DNA of 64,000 bases from a bacterium. GTDB taxonomy: Bacteria > Bacillota > Clostridia > Lachnospirales > Lachnospiraceae. Below the pieces are notes generated by a model that was not told the origin of the DNA, did not search any database, and saw only the letters and a list, made by a program, of their open reading frames with translations. Of this stretch, positions 1 through 8,399 are shown one piece after another; the first letter of the stretch is position 1; each line of letters begins with the position of its first letter. Both the position numbers and the translations under genes were made by a program. Location: assembly GCA_030535455.1 (NCBI GenBank), contig JAUNJY010000003.1, forward strand, positions 1-64,000. The letters are read 5' to 3'.

Positions 1-122
1 ATGATAACGGAATCACCGGACCGGATTAGGGCCACTCAGAGGTAGTTTTCAAATGCTTCCGGATAAGATACTCACAGCTACCATATCTCTCTCTGAATCG
101 TTCCACATCTTACTCTTCTCAT
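1..122 (-). promoter_or_regulatory. T-box leader, partial (cut by the window edge)
   Basis: Read on the minus strand, this begins with the usual T-box opening GAGAAGAGTAAG. It continues with an AGAGAG bulge motif, a GGTAGCTGTGAG segment, and a specifier-loop region ending in CTACCTCTGAGTGG. Comparison with other leaders (codon, purine, then a C-rich arm ending in GAG) makes ACU (Thr) the likeliest specifier. CUA (Leu) or AAC (Asn) cannot be excluded. The antiterminator, terminator and controlled gene lie beyond position 1, so the target, probably an aminoacyl-tRNA synthetase or amino-acid gene, is not visible. Confidence 0.7.
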
Positions 123-143
123 CAACGTGTTTTACTACTTGTG

Positions 144-171
144 ATTATATCACGTCGACTATTTTTGTCAA
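144..171 (-). promoter_or_regulatory. Sigma-A promoter for the T-box transcript
   Basis: A perfect -35 TTGACA (166-171) and a perfect -10 TATAAT (144-149) are separated by 16 bases on the minus strand. They sit just upstream of the T-box leader, so a strong constitutive promoter read through by the T-box is expected. Confidence 0.85.
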
Positions 172-221
172 GAAATAAAATCATTCAACACTAAGCTCAA
201 TTCTTATATAGTATATCCATA

Positions 222-692
222 TTACAAGACTTTATCCGTATTCTCTCGCAAGTAATTTTCAATAATCTCAGCGCTTTGACGAATAAGCTCTGCACAAGGT
301 CGCTTCTTATAATATTCTGCCGTTCTAGCCTCCGGTCTTGTATCCGTATTATTCTTAGTATCTAATCCTAACAGCTCTCGGCAGATTATTGTATGGTTTG
401 TTTCCTTAAACTGAGCTGCCAGCTGCTGCACTACATCATAGTTATGCTTTTTTCCTTCAATGTCTCTGCCTTCGGTTGCACCAGTTTCCATTCCTGCCAC
501 CATAAACATTCCAGACACCGAACCGCAGACTTCGCGCATACGTCCCATGCCGCCTCCAAAAGAACTGCTCACTCTTAATGCTGTCTCCTGATCCATTCCA
601 TATAAATCTGCAAATGCTGCAAATACAGACTGACTGCAATTATATCCTTGTTTAAATAACTCTACTGCCTTATCACTTCGTGTTGTTGCCAT
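222..692 (-). CDS. C_GCAxxG_C_C family redox-type protein
   Basis: This 156-residue protein has the layout of the C_GCAxxG_C_C family of putative redox-active proteins: Cys19 in a YNCSQSV motif, a glycine-rich stretch at about 46-61 with Cys56 (VCGSVSG), and two further cysteines near 104 and 133. The conserved cysteines suggest metal or disulfide chemistry, but no reaction is established for the family. No signal peptide or membrane segment is visible, so it is probably cytoplasmic. A GGAGG lies 9 bases before the ATG. It is the last gene of a three-gene minus-strand run, 19 bases after the YdcF-like gene. The co-transcription does not by itself explain its role. Confidence 0.8.
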   Translation of the reverse strand: MATTRSDKAVELFKQGYNCSQSVFAAFADLYGMDQETALRVSSSFGGGMGRMREVCGSVSGMFMVAGMETGATEGRDIEGKKHNYDVVQQLAAQFKETNHTIICRELLGLDTKNNTDTRPEARTAEYYKKRPCAELIRQSAEIIENYLRENTDKVL

Positions 693-711
693 GCTTCATT
701 TCCTCCCTAGT

Positions 712-1467
712 TTAAATCTGTCCTGTCAGCTTATATTTTAAAACTGCCAATCCTTCGCGAGTATAGTAGCTGACTGCCAATATTTTATCCGTTGGTGCTG
801 CAATTCCACTTACATTTACAAGCCCCTGTTTCGATGCAATCCTCATTGCACGATACAAATGAAAGGAGTTTGTAACAATTGCCACACTCTTTGTATCATC
901 CTGTATAATGTTACGAGAAAATTGTATGTTCTCGTCGGTATTGGTTGATGCATCTTCTTTAATAATACGATTACTGTCTAATCCCTTCTCCACCAGATAT
1001 GCTTCCATTGCTGATGCTTCAGTAATATCCTCACCTGGACCTTGTCCACCTGATACAATCACCTTAGTATTTGAGTGCTCATTTAAATATTCATAAGCAG
1101 TATCCAACCTGCGGGCCAAAGACTTCATAACCCTAGTTCCATCTACCTTTGCACCTAATACAATGACGTAATCAACCTCTTCGGCCGGCTCGTCATGACT
1201 TGTACTAATAATAATGCCTTCTACATATCCAAAGATACCAGCGCCAATCAATACAAGACTACATAAAGCAATCTTTATAACGCCTGGTATCTCAATATGA
1301 TGTTTTGCAAAATATGAGCCGATGTAAAGCACTCCGCCACATGCCGCTGCTGCCGCAAGCCATACAAATGAAAACGTGCTCGAAACACCTGCATAACAGA
1401 TACAAATTAAAAAATACAGAAAACAAAGACCCCCAAGTACTGCAATAATAGCATTAACCATACGCAT
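712..1467 (-). CDS. YdcF/SanA-like DUF218 membrane protein
   Basis: The 251-residue protein has three hydrophobic segments at about 4-28, 32-53 and 60-87, followed by a DUF218 (YdcF-like) domain from about 98. Recognisable family motifs are VLGAKVDG (103-110), SGGQGPGE (139-146), an EDASTNTDEN acidic stretch (171-180) and TNSFHLYRA (199-207). Family members are thought to act in cell-envelope metabolism; the exact reaction is unknown. The start has a good GGAGG four bases upstream. It follows the glycosyltransferase gene by 9 bases, so a shared envelope or glycolipid role is plausible but inferred. Confidence 0.85.
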   Translation of the reverse strand: MRMVNAIIAVLGGLCFLYFLICICYAGVSSTFSFVWLAAAAACGGVLYIGSYFAKHHIEIPGVIKIALCSLVLIGAGIFGYVEGIIISTSHDEPAEEVDYVIVLGAKVDGTRVMKSLARRLDTAYEYLNEHSNTKVIVSGGQGPGEDITEASAMEAYLVEKGLDSNRIIKEDASTNTDENIQFSRNIIQDDTKSVAIVTNSFHLYRAMRIASKQGLVNVSGIAAPTDKILAVSYYTREGLAVLKYKLTGQI

Positions 1468-1476
1468 TACTTCCTC

Positions 1477-2655
1477 CTATGCTTCCACCCATACTGGATG
1501 ACTCTCAATTACCTTATGATACACTTCTTCAATACGTTCTGCAAACACTTCTGTGGAATATGGTTTCATCATTTCTTCCGAATTCTTACGGTAATCTACA
1601 CCATTCTCCTCAAACAGAACATGATCTAATCCCTCTAAAAATTCTTCATCAGTCGTAAACTGATATCCATTTACTCCATCTATCAATATATCCTTTAGAC
1701 AATCATCCTTCTTTGCAACAACTGGCAAACCTGCTGCCATTGCCTCGAAATACGTAAGCCCCTGTGTCTCACTTTGGCTTGCACTTACAAATACATCGCC
1801 AAGCTGATAATACAGTGCAATCTGATCCCAAGGGCGTTCGCCTGCAAAGATTACCATGTCCTGAAGCTGTAACTCATTTACACAGTTGTACAGATTTTCA
1901 ATATCAGGACCAGCCCCGACAATTACAAACCTTACATCATTATGTCTTTTCTTATACTCAGGCAATATCTTTAATAACTTATCAATATCCTTTTCCGGAG
2001 ATACACGGCCAATATAAAGAATTACCTTTTCATTTTCCTTAATTCCAAGTTCATTCTTAACAAGGTCTACCTGCTCCTTTGTATAATTTCCGCGATAGAA
2101 TTTCTTAAGCTCAATTCCCGTTGGAATAACATTGATATTACGGTATACATTATAACTGGTTAATAGCTCCTGCACCTTTTCCGTGGGCACAATAACCTCT
2201 TCTACAAAGTTACAGCAACGTCTTGTATAAAATCTGGCAAATGCCTTTGCACTATTATTCAGAATTGCAATCGGTGCAAAATAATGTGTGTAATCTTCAT
2301 ATATTGTATGATACGTATGAACTAGCGGTATCTTTAATTCCTTGGCCATAATAATTGCAAACATACGCATTGAGAATTCAGTATTGGTATGAATGATATC
2401 AAGATTTAATTTACGGATCAAACTTGCCAGTTTTCTCTGATAAACCATCCCCACCCTACGATCTTTCATAAATACAAATGGCATGCTATGAACACGAAAC
2501 ACGTTGTATTCATGTTTTGGAGAACCTGGCGTAGTCGTCGTAATCACATAAACATTATGCCCTCTCTCTTCTAACTCTTTTTTTAATGTATATACTGAAT
2601 TTGCAACACCGTTTATCTCAGGATAGTACGTGTCAGTAAACAGTCCAATATTCAT
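1477..2655 (-). CDS. GT4-family glycosyltransferase, glycolipid type
   Basis: A 392-residue GT-B fold enzyme. The N-terminal acceptor domain opens with DTYYPEINGVANSV, and the C-terminal nucleotide-sugar domain carries GRVSPEKDIDKLL and the conserved E-x7-E region (SETQGLTYFEAMAAG). The N-terminal motif resembles clostridial and mollicute enzymes that glycosylate diacylglycerol or phosphatidylinositol, so a membrane-glycolipid product is likely, but the acceptor cannot be read from sequence. It is the first gene of the operon with the YdcF-like and C_GCAxxG genes and has its own strong promoter. No membrane span is seen, so it is probably a peripheral enzyme on the cytoplasmic face. Confidence 0.85.
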   Translation of the reverse strand: MNIGLFTDTYYPEINGVANSVYTLKKELEERGHNVYVITTTTPGSPKHEYNVFRVHSMPFVFMKDRRVGMVYQRKLASLIRKLNLDIIHTNTEFSMRMFAIIMAKELKIPLVHTYHTIYEDYTHYFAPIAILNNSAKAFARFYTRRCCNFVEEVIVPTEKVQELLTSYNVYRNINVIPTGIELKKFYRGNYTKEQVDLVKNELGIKENEKVILYIGRVSPEKDIDKLLKILPEYKKRHNDVRFVIVGAGPDIENLYNCVNELQLQDMVIFAGERPWDQIALYYQLGDVFVSASQSETQGLTYFEAMAAGLPVVAKKDDCLKDILIDGVNGYQFTTDEEFLEGLDHVLFEENGVDYRKNSEEMMKPYSTEVFAERIEEVYHKVIESHPVWVEA

Positions 2656-2715
2656 ATTTTTAACCTCTCATCTATTACAAAGCAATCTAATTTTTATACA
2701 TAACAATCTATTTAT

Positions 2716-2744
2716 ACTATAGAATACCAGCTTTCTTTTGTAAA
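2716..2744 (-). promoter_or_regulatory. Sigma-A promoter of the glycosyltransferase operon
   Basis: On the minus strand a -35 TTTACA (2739-2744) and a -10 TATAGT (2716-2721) are spaced 17 bases apart, each one base off consensus. The leader to the ATG at 2655 is about 55 bases. Confidence 0.6.
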
Positions 2745-2861
2745 TAAAATAAACCTTACGGTTTCCTAACGAATTTGTAATATCTGTCTTTTGCTAAGAT
2801 TATAACCACTCTCTATGTATTTATAGCCGTTTCTTTTGAATCAGCGTGTCATAAAATCAGA

Positions 2862-2896
2862 CGAGACCATCAAACAGTTACTGATCGATGGTCTCG
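2862..2896 (-). terminator. Terminator after the DHHW gene
   Basis: A perfect 10-bp stem (CGAGACCATC with GATGGTCTCG) encloses a 15-base loop, followed on the minus strand by a modest T-rich tail (TCTGATTTTA). It closes the polymer-acetylation gene run just after the stop at 2911. Confidence 0.65.
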
Positions 2897-2910
2897 CTTC
2901 TAAGTCTTCT

Positions 2911-4053
2911 TTATTTCAATATTTTCAGCATATTCTTATCCTGAGCAAAATTAATCGTATTATATAACAACAGAATATCGCTCACCTTAGACTCCTCAAT
3001 CAGCTTCTTAGTACTCATATTATAGTAACGGTAATCAATCATAATGATCTTCTCATAATGATCGGCTAGAAATGGCACCATGCTGTGGGCAAAGGAGTCT
3101 TTAATTACAAGCAAAGTCTTTCCATTGTTACATCCTCCTGTAATCTGGACAATTGAATTATTACCGCCTAAAAATACCGGATACTTATCCTTCTGGTCTA
3201 GTTTTTCCATATCAAACAGTCCATTCATCTGTTTTTGGCCATTATTAATATCTACCTGATAGGATAGCGAACCATTTAAAGAATACAGGTTGATTTCATC
3301 CGCCTTAGACTTAATATTCACTTTTGAATACGTAGTTCCTAAAAAAGCATCTGTTGCTTTTGTAATAGTGTAATCTTCTTCTTTATACGATGCAAATCCC
3401 ATTTTTTCGCCAGCCTTCTGATATGCATAAAATGCCCCTAGGCTTGTCCAGTGATGATCTGTCCTATAATATACGTACTCATCCTTATGAGCTGTCAAGG
3501 TATCCTCCACATTAATATAGTGATCCTCTCCTATTGCAGCCTGTATCTGGTCCATCAACCCCTTCTGATCGTACTCATTGGCATACTTGGGCATTTTGTC
3601 CTTAAGAATATAGCTGGATGTGGGAACAATCATTACATTTATATTTGCCTTGTCCTTATACTGCTCAATAAAAGTCTGAATACGTCCAACGTTTTTATCT
3701 ACCAGGCTTTGGTCAATCTCACTGGCTAAATTCTGTTGTATCAGATAATGATCCTTTCCAAAATAAACACCATTAATGTCTTTCTTCTGTAATGCCTTTT
3801 CTGCATATACTTTCATGGCAATCCATTGATCCCTTGCAACAAACTGATCCGTAACATAGGTCTCATATTCTTTTGTAAAGGTTCCATCAAACAGGCGCTC
3901 TGCACTAAACTCCGGCCTCTGCTGCAGGATGCGGTTCTCATTTGCTGAAAAAGAGGTATCATTCTTTATGAGAGAAGCAATCGTAAGTCCAAAGATCAAA
4001 CCTGTAAATACAATGGTAAAACTAATGCTTCTGAATTTCTTACTATTATTCAT
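2911..4053 (-). CDS. DHHW family protein (AlgJ/AlgX-like partner of MBOAT)
   Basis: The 380-residue protein has one N-terminal membrane anchor (about 10-29), then ENR..Q.RP (39-47), a family hallmark. The name-giving DHHW motif is at 199-202, followed by TSLGAF. A late KDSFAHS segment near residue 318 resembles the SGNH-like serine region of AlgJ/AlgX proteins. Such proteins sit outside the membrane beside MBOAT acyltransferases and pass acyl groups to polysaccharide. It starts 21 bases after the MBOAT gene and is the last gene before the terminator. Role in O-acetylation of a surface polymer is inferred from family and neighbours; the polymer is unknown. Confidence 0.85.
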   Translation of the reverse strand: MNNSKKFRSISFTIVFTGLIFGLTIASLIKNDTSFSANENRILQQRPEFSAERLFDGTFTKEYETYVTDQFVARDQWIAMKVYAEKALQKKDINGVYFGKDHYLIQQNLASEIDQSLVDKNVGRIQTFIEQYKDKANINVMIVPTSSYILKDKMPKYANEYDQKGLMDQIQAAIGEDHYINVEDTLTAHKDEYVYYRTDHHWTSLGAFYAYQKAGEKMGFASYKEEDYTITKATDAFLGTTYSKVNIKSKADEINLYSLNGSLSYQVDINNGQKQMNGLFDMEKLDQKDKYPVFLGGNNSIVQITGGCNNGKTLLVIKDSFAHSMVPFLADHYEKIIMIDYRYYNMSTKKLIEESKVSDILLLYNTINFAQDKNMLKILK

Positions 4054-4074
4054 GTTTACTCCTACCCCTTCCTG

Positions 4075-5502
4075 CTAAAATCTAAAGTATAAAAATGGAT
4101 TATAGGAACTGTCTACCAGATAGGCAATTGACAGAATGCATACTATAACCAGAAATACATTTTCCAGTATGATATAGCCATAGCTTGCTGCCAGCCTGTT
4201 TTCTGAAAAGCTGCGAATTCCTGCTGCCATTCGTTTCGGAAGATTGGTACAGGAGAAAATCAAGATAATAAATAACACTCCATAATTTGATAGCAAATAT
4301 AATGTCTCCGTATTTATCATGCCCTGACCACCACCAAACATGGCAATCAAATAACTTCCTGCCTTGCTCATATCTTCAAATGCAAAGATGACCCAGCTGA
4401 TAATTACAAAGAACATAGTATAAATATGGCCTACCACCGCCTTGGTCTTTCCAAGCCAGTTTAATAATACTACCTTTTCGATTAATAATAAAACTCCAAA
4501 ATATGCGCCCCATAATACAAAGTTCCAGCTTGCTCCATGCCATAATCCTGTAAGCAGCCAGACAATTGCAATATTACGAAGCTGTATCTTCCTCCCTCTG
4601 CGGTTGCCGCCTAACGGTATATATACATACTCCTTAAACCAGCTACCAAGGGAAATATGCCATCTTCTCCAAAACTCAGTAATGCTTTTTGACAGATATG
4701 GATAGTTGAAGTTCTCTAAGAACTCAAATCCAAACATCTTTCCAAGTCCAATTGCCATATCAGAATATCCTGAAAAATCAAAGTAAATCTGGAATGTATA
4801 GGCAAGGGCTCCCATCCACGCAGTAGCAACCGGAAGCGTTGCTGTATTCATTATGGAAATCTGATCCCATAATGCTCCAATGCTGTTTGCCAATAACACC
4901 TTTTTTCCAAGACCTGTTACAAACCTTACAACGCCATCTGAAAACTGGTCAAAGGACTCGCGTCTATGGTTCAGCTGTTCGGCAATCGTCTTATACTGTA
5001 CAATCGGTCCTGCAATCAATTGTGGGAACAGTGCTACATACGTACCAAAGGATATTATATTTTTCTGTACTTTTGCGTGTCCCCGGTATACATCTACCGT
5101 ATACGACATCGTCTGAAATGTGTAAAAGGAAATCCCAATCGGCAATGATAATTCCAGCAAGCCAATACTTGTCCCAAATACGGAATTAATATTCTGAATT
5201 AAAAAATCTGAATACTTAAAGAAACCAAGCAGACAAAGATTAATGATCATGGAAGATGCCACGACCCTCTTTGCTTTTTTCCTGTCGTCCTTTAAAAGAA
5301 AACTATTTACCATTCGTCCATGGGTATAATCCACCACAGTGGAAAACAGCATGATTACCACGTAAACCGGCTCACCCCAGGCATAAAAAAATAGACTTGA
5401 TAGAAACAATACCAAGTTCCTAAATCTTTTTGGCATTATAAAGTACAATACCAGTACGATTGGTAAAAATCGAAATAAAAACAATAAGCTACTAAAAACC
5501 AT
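4075..5502 (-). CDS. MBOAT family O-acyltransferase (AlgI/DltB-like)
   Basis: A 475-residue polytopic membrane protein with about 10-12 hydrophobic segments. It carries the MBOAT core: WRRWHISLGSWFKEYVYIP with PLGGNRRG at about 280-305, then TGLWHGASWNFVLWG at about 317-331, which contains the invariant catalytic histidine. AlgI-type members move acetyl groups across the membrane to extracellular polysaccharide; DltB moves D-alanine. No dlt genes are nearby, whereas a DHHW protein and an SGNH protein are, so O-acetylation of an exported polymer is the better reading. The leader contains a perfect 16-base palindrome about 28 bases before the ATG. Confidence 0.9.
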   Translation of the reverse strand: MVFSSLLFLFRFLPIVLVLYFIMPKRFRNLVLFLSSLFFYAWGEPVYVVIMLFSTVVDYTHGRMVNSFLLKDDRKKAKRVVASSMIINLCLLGFFKYSDFLIQNINSVFGTSIGLLELSLPIGISFYTFQTMSYTVDVYRGHAKVQKNIISFGTYVALFPQLIAGPIVQYKTIAEQLNHRRESFDQFSDGVVRFVTGLGKKVLLANSIGALWDQISIMNTATLPVATAWMGALAYTFQIYFDFSGYSDMAIGLGKMFGFEFLENFNYPYLSKSITEFWRRWHISLGSWFKEYVYIPLGGNRRGRKIQLRNIAIVWLLTGLWHGASWNFVLWGAYFGVLLLIEKVVLLNWLGKTKAVVGHIYTMFFVIISWVIFAFEDMSKAGSYLIAMFGGGQGMINTETLYLLSNYGVLFIILIFSCTNLPKRMAAGIRSFSENRLAASYGYIILENVFLVIVCILSIAYLVDSSYNPFLYFRF

Positions 5503-5530
5503 TTTTCTTTTTTCTCCCCTAGCTATCTAC

Positions 5531-5546
5531 ACCCTGAATTCAGGGT
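5531..5546. promoter_or_regulatory. Perfect palindrome before the MBOAT gene
   Basis: ACCCTGAATTCAGGGT is a perfect 16-base palindrome located 28 bases before the MBOAT start and after the lipoprotein terminator. It could be an operator or a short RNA hairpin. No known regulator consensus was recognised. Confidence 0.35.
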
Positions 5547-5591
5547 ATTTTAGTTGATAAAACATTCTGAAACCCTTTTCTATAAAACAAA

Positions 5592-5644
5592 AAAGTATAA
5601 GAGACTAAGTTTAAATATAATGCCGACTTAATCTCCTATACTTT
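5592..5644 (-). terminator. Terminator after the DUF4358 lipoprotein gene
   Basis: Two 19-base arms (5592-5610 and 5626-5644) pair with about two mismatches and a 15-base loop; the minus strand continues TTTTTTGTTTT. It begins nine bases after the lipoprotein stop and separates the first two genes of the module from the MBOAT/DHHW pair, so the halves may be expressed at different levels. Confidence 0.85.
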
Positions 5645-5652
5645 ATCTAAAC

Positions 5653-6192
5653 TTATTTACACTCACTCTCAATAACTGCTTCTACCTTATCTTTATCGTT
5701 AGCAATTACCATGATTACATACTGCTCTTTCACCTCAAGCACTGGCGCTTTTAGCTTTGCAACTTCCTCTGGCTTATAATCCTGGTTTGCCTTAATATCA
5801 TCATCAATCTTACTTTGTAATGCTGCTTTTACCTTTTGAGCACTCTCCGTATCCTTGGCTTCCACTACGACAATCTGTTCTGTCGTTGCTCCGGTGCCAA
5901 CATAAGCACACTCCTTTACTACAGTATCCATATCAACCTGACTGTATTGTGCTTCAAATAACTCTGTATCTAATACTGATAACTCGTCTTTAAATCCTCC
6001 ACACTTGGCAATCTTATCTGCCAGCTTATCCACATCAATTGCTGCTAACTTAGGCGCATTAGTCTGTGCCGTAATTTCATTTTCCGAGGCTGACGGATTT
6101 TCTGTTTGCTTCGAATTACATCCTATCATGCTTACCGCCATCATTCCCATTGCAAGTACTGCTATTATACACCCCTTACTATTTTTTTTCAT
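5653..6192 (-). CDS. DUF4358 lipoprotein
   Basis: The 179-residue product begins with a lipoprotein signal: a Lys-rich start, a hydrophobic core, and a lipobox ending at Cys25 (VSMIGC). A Ser/Thr/Asn-rich linker follows, then a DUF4358-type domain from about residue 50 with an alternating strand/helix pattern (EQIVVVEAKDTESAQKVKAAL, YVIMVIANDKDKVEAVIE). It is expected on the outer face of the membrane. No function is known for DUF4358. Its place between an SGNH protein and an MBOAT acyltransferase suggests an accessory role in polymer acetylation. The gene lies 33 bases after the SGNH gene. Confidence 0.8.
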   Translation of the reverse strand: MKKNSKGCIIAVLAMGMMAVSMIGCNSKQTENPSASENEITAQTNAPKLAAIDVDKLADKIAKCGGFKDELSVLDTELFEAQYSQVDMDTVVKECAYVGTGATTEQIVVVEAKDTESAQKVKAALQSKIDDDIKANQDYKPEEVAKLKAPVLEVKEQYVIMVIANDKDKVEAVIESECK

Positions 6193-6225
6193 CCTATTTC
6201 ATCCCCTCTATTTTTTCTTGTGTCT

Positions 6226-7560
6226 TTACTTTGTGTTTTCATAAAGATAAGACACCCAGCGTTTATTGTATTCACGTTTCATATGCATGCCATCGACAGC
6301 TGCCTCTGCCGGAAGATAGCCGTCACTATCTGCGACACTGTCCCATACGTTTACATAAATACAATTTGTCTTTTTGGCCGCATCCTTCATGACTTCATTA
6401 AACTTTTTCATGTTGCTTTGACCATACTCCTTGTCAGAGTCTGCCACTGCCTTTGAAACAGGAAGCAATGATTGTATGTAAATTGTTGCATCTGGTTTAT
6501 TCTCTTGAATTTTCTTAATCACTTTTATGTAATGCTCTTCATATATCTTTGGATATGGCCATCCGACTTCATTAATGCCAAACATAACATATATTTTAGA
6601 GCACTTAATATCTTTCAACGCCTCTAGCGCTGTCTTGGTTCCACTTGATGTCTTTACAAACTTCCTGGTAAAGACATCATTTACATTTAAGCTTGTTGCC
6701 GCTAGATAATGTGCACTTTTCGGTCCTCCTGCCAATTGCAGTCCTGCTGGCAATGAATTTCCTATAAAAGCTGTATCTTTAAAAAATGCTTCCAGTTCAT
6801 CCGCTGTCGGTGCTTCTTTTTCTGGTTCTACTGTTGCTTTAACCTCTGAAGCAGGTGTCTGTGTCACGCTTGCTGTTGCTGGCGTAATAACTTTCCTCTT
6901 TGGTATCTTCTGTTCACTTACTGCCTTATTATTCTGAGAAGCATTTTGCTGTTGTTTGTCCTTAACTTCTACAAAAGGAATTGCATCCCCTGTCGCTGTT
7001 GGAGCCGGACTCTGCGTAATGGTATTCGCCAGTTCATTCTCATTATTCTGACCCGGCTTATTATCCTTTAATTCATATTTGGTAGATGCATATGAGACAT
7101 CTGTCTTAGAAAGGTGGAGTCCCACTGCGGATACAACCACTCCTCCAAGAAATAACAATACTCCAATCCCTGCAGTCACCATAACTGCATTGGAATGTTT
7201 GCCAAACCATCTTCTCTTTGTTGCAGTTGAAGTGGTCCTTATCTTGGTATCCAGTTCTTTCAGCTCTTTTTCCAAAGACTTGTTTAGCTGGTCAAAATAG
7301 TCTAACTCATCAAAATAAGCAAGATCACCTAAGTACTCTACATTGACACCTATCTCATCTGTCTTTTTTCTTTCTTCATCTGTCTCTACATTAAAAATCT
7401 CTTTTTCATACTCAGAAATATCAATATGCTGTAAGAAATCAATATTATCTAAATACTCATAATTATCATCCGTAGTGCTTTTCCCAACATTGGCTTCCGC
7501 TTTTGTGTGTTGTTCTATTTCCTCATCAGTCTCGGAATTATGCACTATTTTTCTTATCAT
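6226..7560 (-). CDS. Membrane-anchored SGNH/GDSL hydrolase-like protein
   Basis: This 444-residue protein has an acidic cytoplasmic N-terminus of about 120 residues with repeated Asp/Tyr/Phe/Leu motifs, one membrane span (about 124-148), a low-complexity Pro/Thr/Ala/Lys linker to about 250, and an extracellular SGNH domain. Visible blocks are FIGNSL with the expected nucleophile Ser269, GINE (329-332 region, in place of GxND) and DGMH (423-426) with the catalytic Asp/His pair. Such domains deacetylate or transfer acetyl groups on glycans. It is the first gene of the acetylation module. The unusual cytoplasmic tail could connect it to cytoplasmic partners; that is speculation. Confidence 0.8.
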   Translation of the reverse strand: MIRKIVHNSETDEEIEQHTKAEANVGKSTTDDNYEYLDNIDFLQHIDISEYEKEIFNVETDEERKKTDEIGVNVEYLGDLAYFDELDYFDQLNKSLEKELKELDTKIRTTSTATKRRWFGKHSNAVMVTAGIGVLLFLGGVVVSAVGLHLSKTDVSYASTKYELKDNKPGQNNENELANTITQSPAPTATGDAIPFVEVKDKQQQNASQNNKAVSEQKIPKRKVITPATASVTQTPASEVKATVEPEKEAPTADELEAFFKDTAFIGNSLPAGLQLAGGPKSAHYLAATSLNVNDVFTRKFVKTSSGTKTALEALKDIKCSKIYVMFGINEVGWPYPKIYEEHYIKVIKKIQENKPDATIYIQSLLPVSKAVADSDKEYGQSNMKKFNEVMKDAAKKTNCIYVNVWDSVADSDGYLPAEAAVDGMHMKREYNKRWVSYLYENTK

Positions 7561-7933
7561 ACTTCTAAACCCTTCTATCTTATACTATTCCTTGCTTAGG
7601 TACCCATCTACTGTAAATACATCTACTTCCCTTTTTGTACCTTTTCCTATGTATATAGTAAATACAGAAGTTATATGTATTGTTCACATGGTTCAATCAC
7701 ATTACTTATTTTGTACTGATTTAAGATTTTCGTCAATAGAGTATAGTTATATTTAACATATTTAATAAATTTGAAACACTTCTCAAACACATTAACAATA
7801 TTTTCGAAATCTTTCGCACAAATTCAACATTTTAACGGCATGAAATGCTTGGTAAAAACTTCTTTCCTTTTTCTAGAAAAAGAATTATAATATAAAAATA
7901 GGATATAATCTTAAATGAAAGGAAGATGCGACT
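7561..7933. other. Divergent intergenic region
   Basis: This 373-base AT-rich gap separates the divergent SGNH and acidic-protein genes and must hold both promoters. On the plus strand two TATAAT hexamers occur (7886-7891 and 7904-7909) without a good -35 box. On the minus strand TTGAAC and TATAAC occur with a 15-base spacer. No RNA gene or clear operator was seen. Confidence 0.4.
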
Positions 7934-8248
7934 ATGAAGAAATTCGGTAAATTCGTATTTACAACAGTATCCATCGCTGCTGCAATTGGCGGAGCTGTAT
8001 ATTTCGTAAAAAATGTATTAAATAAAGACAATAACGATGATTTCGACGACTTTGACGATTTCGATGACGATTTTGATGACTTTGATCTTGATACTGAAGA
8101 AGACAAGTCTGCACCAAGTAATCGCGAATATGTAACACTTAATATTAACGATGAAACTGCTGAAGAATCCACTGAGGAAGCTTCTCAAGATGCATCTGAT
8201 GAATCTGAAACTTCGGAAGAAACTACTGCTGAGACAAAAGAAGATTAA
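7934..8248 (+). CDS. Small acidic membrane-anchored protein with Asp/Phe repeats
   Basis: A 104-residue protein with a short basic start, one hydrophobic segment (about 8-27), then a striking Asp/Phe repeat (DDFDDF units, about 35-52) and a Ser/Thr/Glu-rich acidic tail to the end. It has no recognised domain. The RBS AAAGGAAG sits 8 bases before the ATG, and a strong terminator follows, so it is a monocistronic, expressed-looking gene. The N-terminus resembles small YtxH-like envelope proteins in layout only. The acidic tail could bind cations or basic proteins; function is unknown. Confidence 0.7.
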   Translation: MKKFGKFVFTTVSIAAAIGGAVYFVKNVLNKDNNDDFDDFDDFDDDFDDFDLDTEEDKSAPSNREYVTLNINDETAEESTEEASQDASDESETSEETTAETKED

Positions 8249-8312
8249 TTCATAAACGCTTTGAAAAAAACAGGACAACCTATTGTTGTCTGTACTATTT
8301 TTTCCAGCAAAA

Positions 8313-8334
8313 AAGAGAAGCAAATGCTTCTCTT
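8313..8334 (+). terminator. Bidirectional terminator, acidic protein / HAD gene
   Basis: AAGAGAAGC and GCTTCTCTT form a 9-bp stem with an AAAT loop followed by seven T on the plus strand. A run of A upstream gives a T tract on the minus strand, so it should stop the convergent HAD gene as well. Confidence 0.9.
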
Positions 8335-8399
8335 TTTTTATTACAATTTTATGAACAGCTTTGGTAATACTTATTTTATTTTTTGCTTTGCTTTTTCTT

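Noticed and set aside
393..640. Frames overlapping the C_GCAxxG gene on either strand
   Set aside because: They lack RBS, have shadow-type composition (His/Ser/Cys-rich) and lie wholly inside a recognisable gene.
7934..8248. Antisense frame rich in Ser opposite the acidic protein
   Set aside because: The Ser/Lys repeats arise from reading the Asp/Phe tract on the other strand; the plus frame has RBS and terminator.
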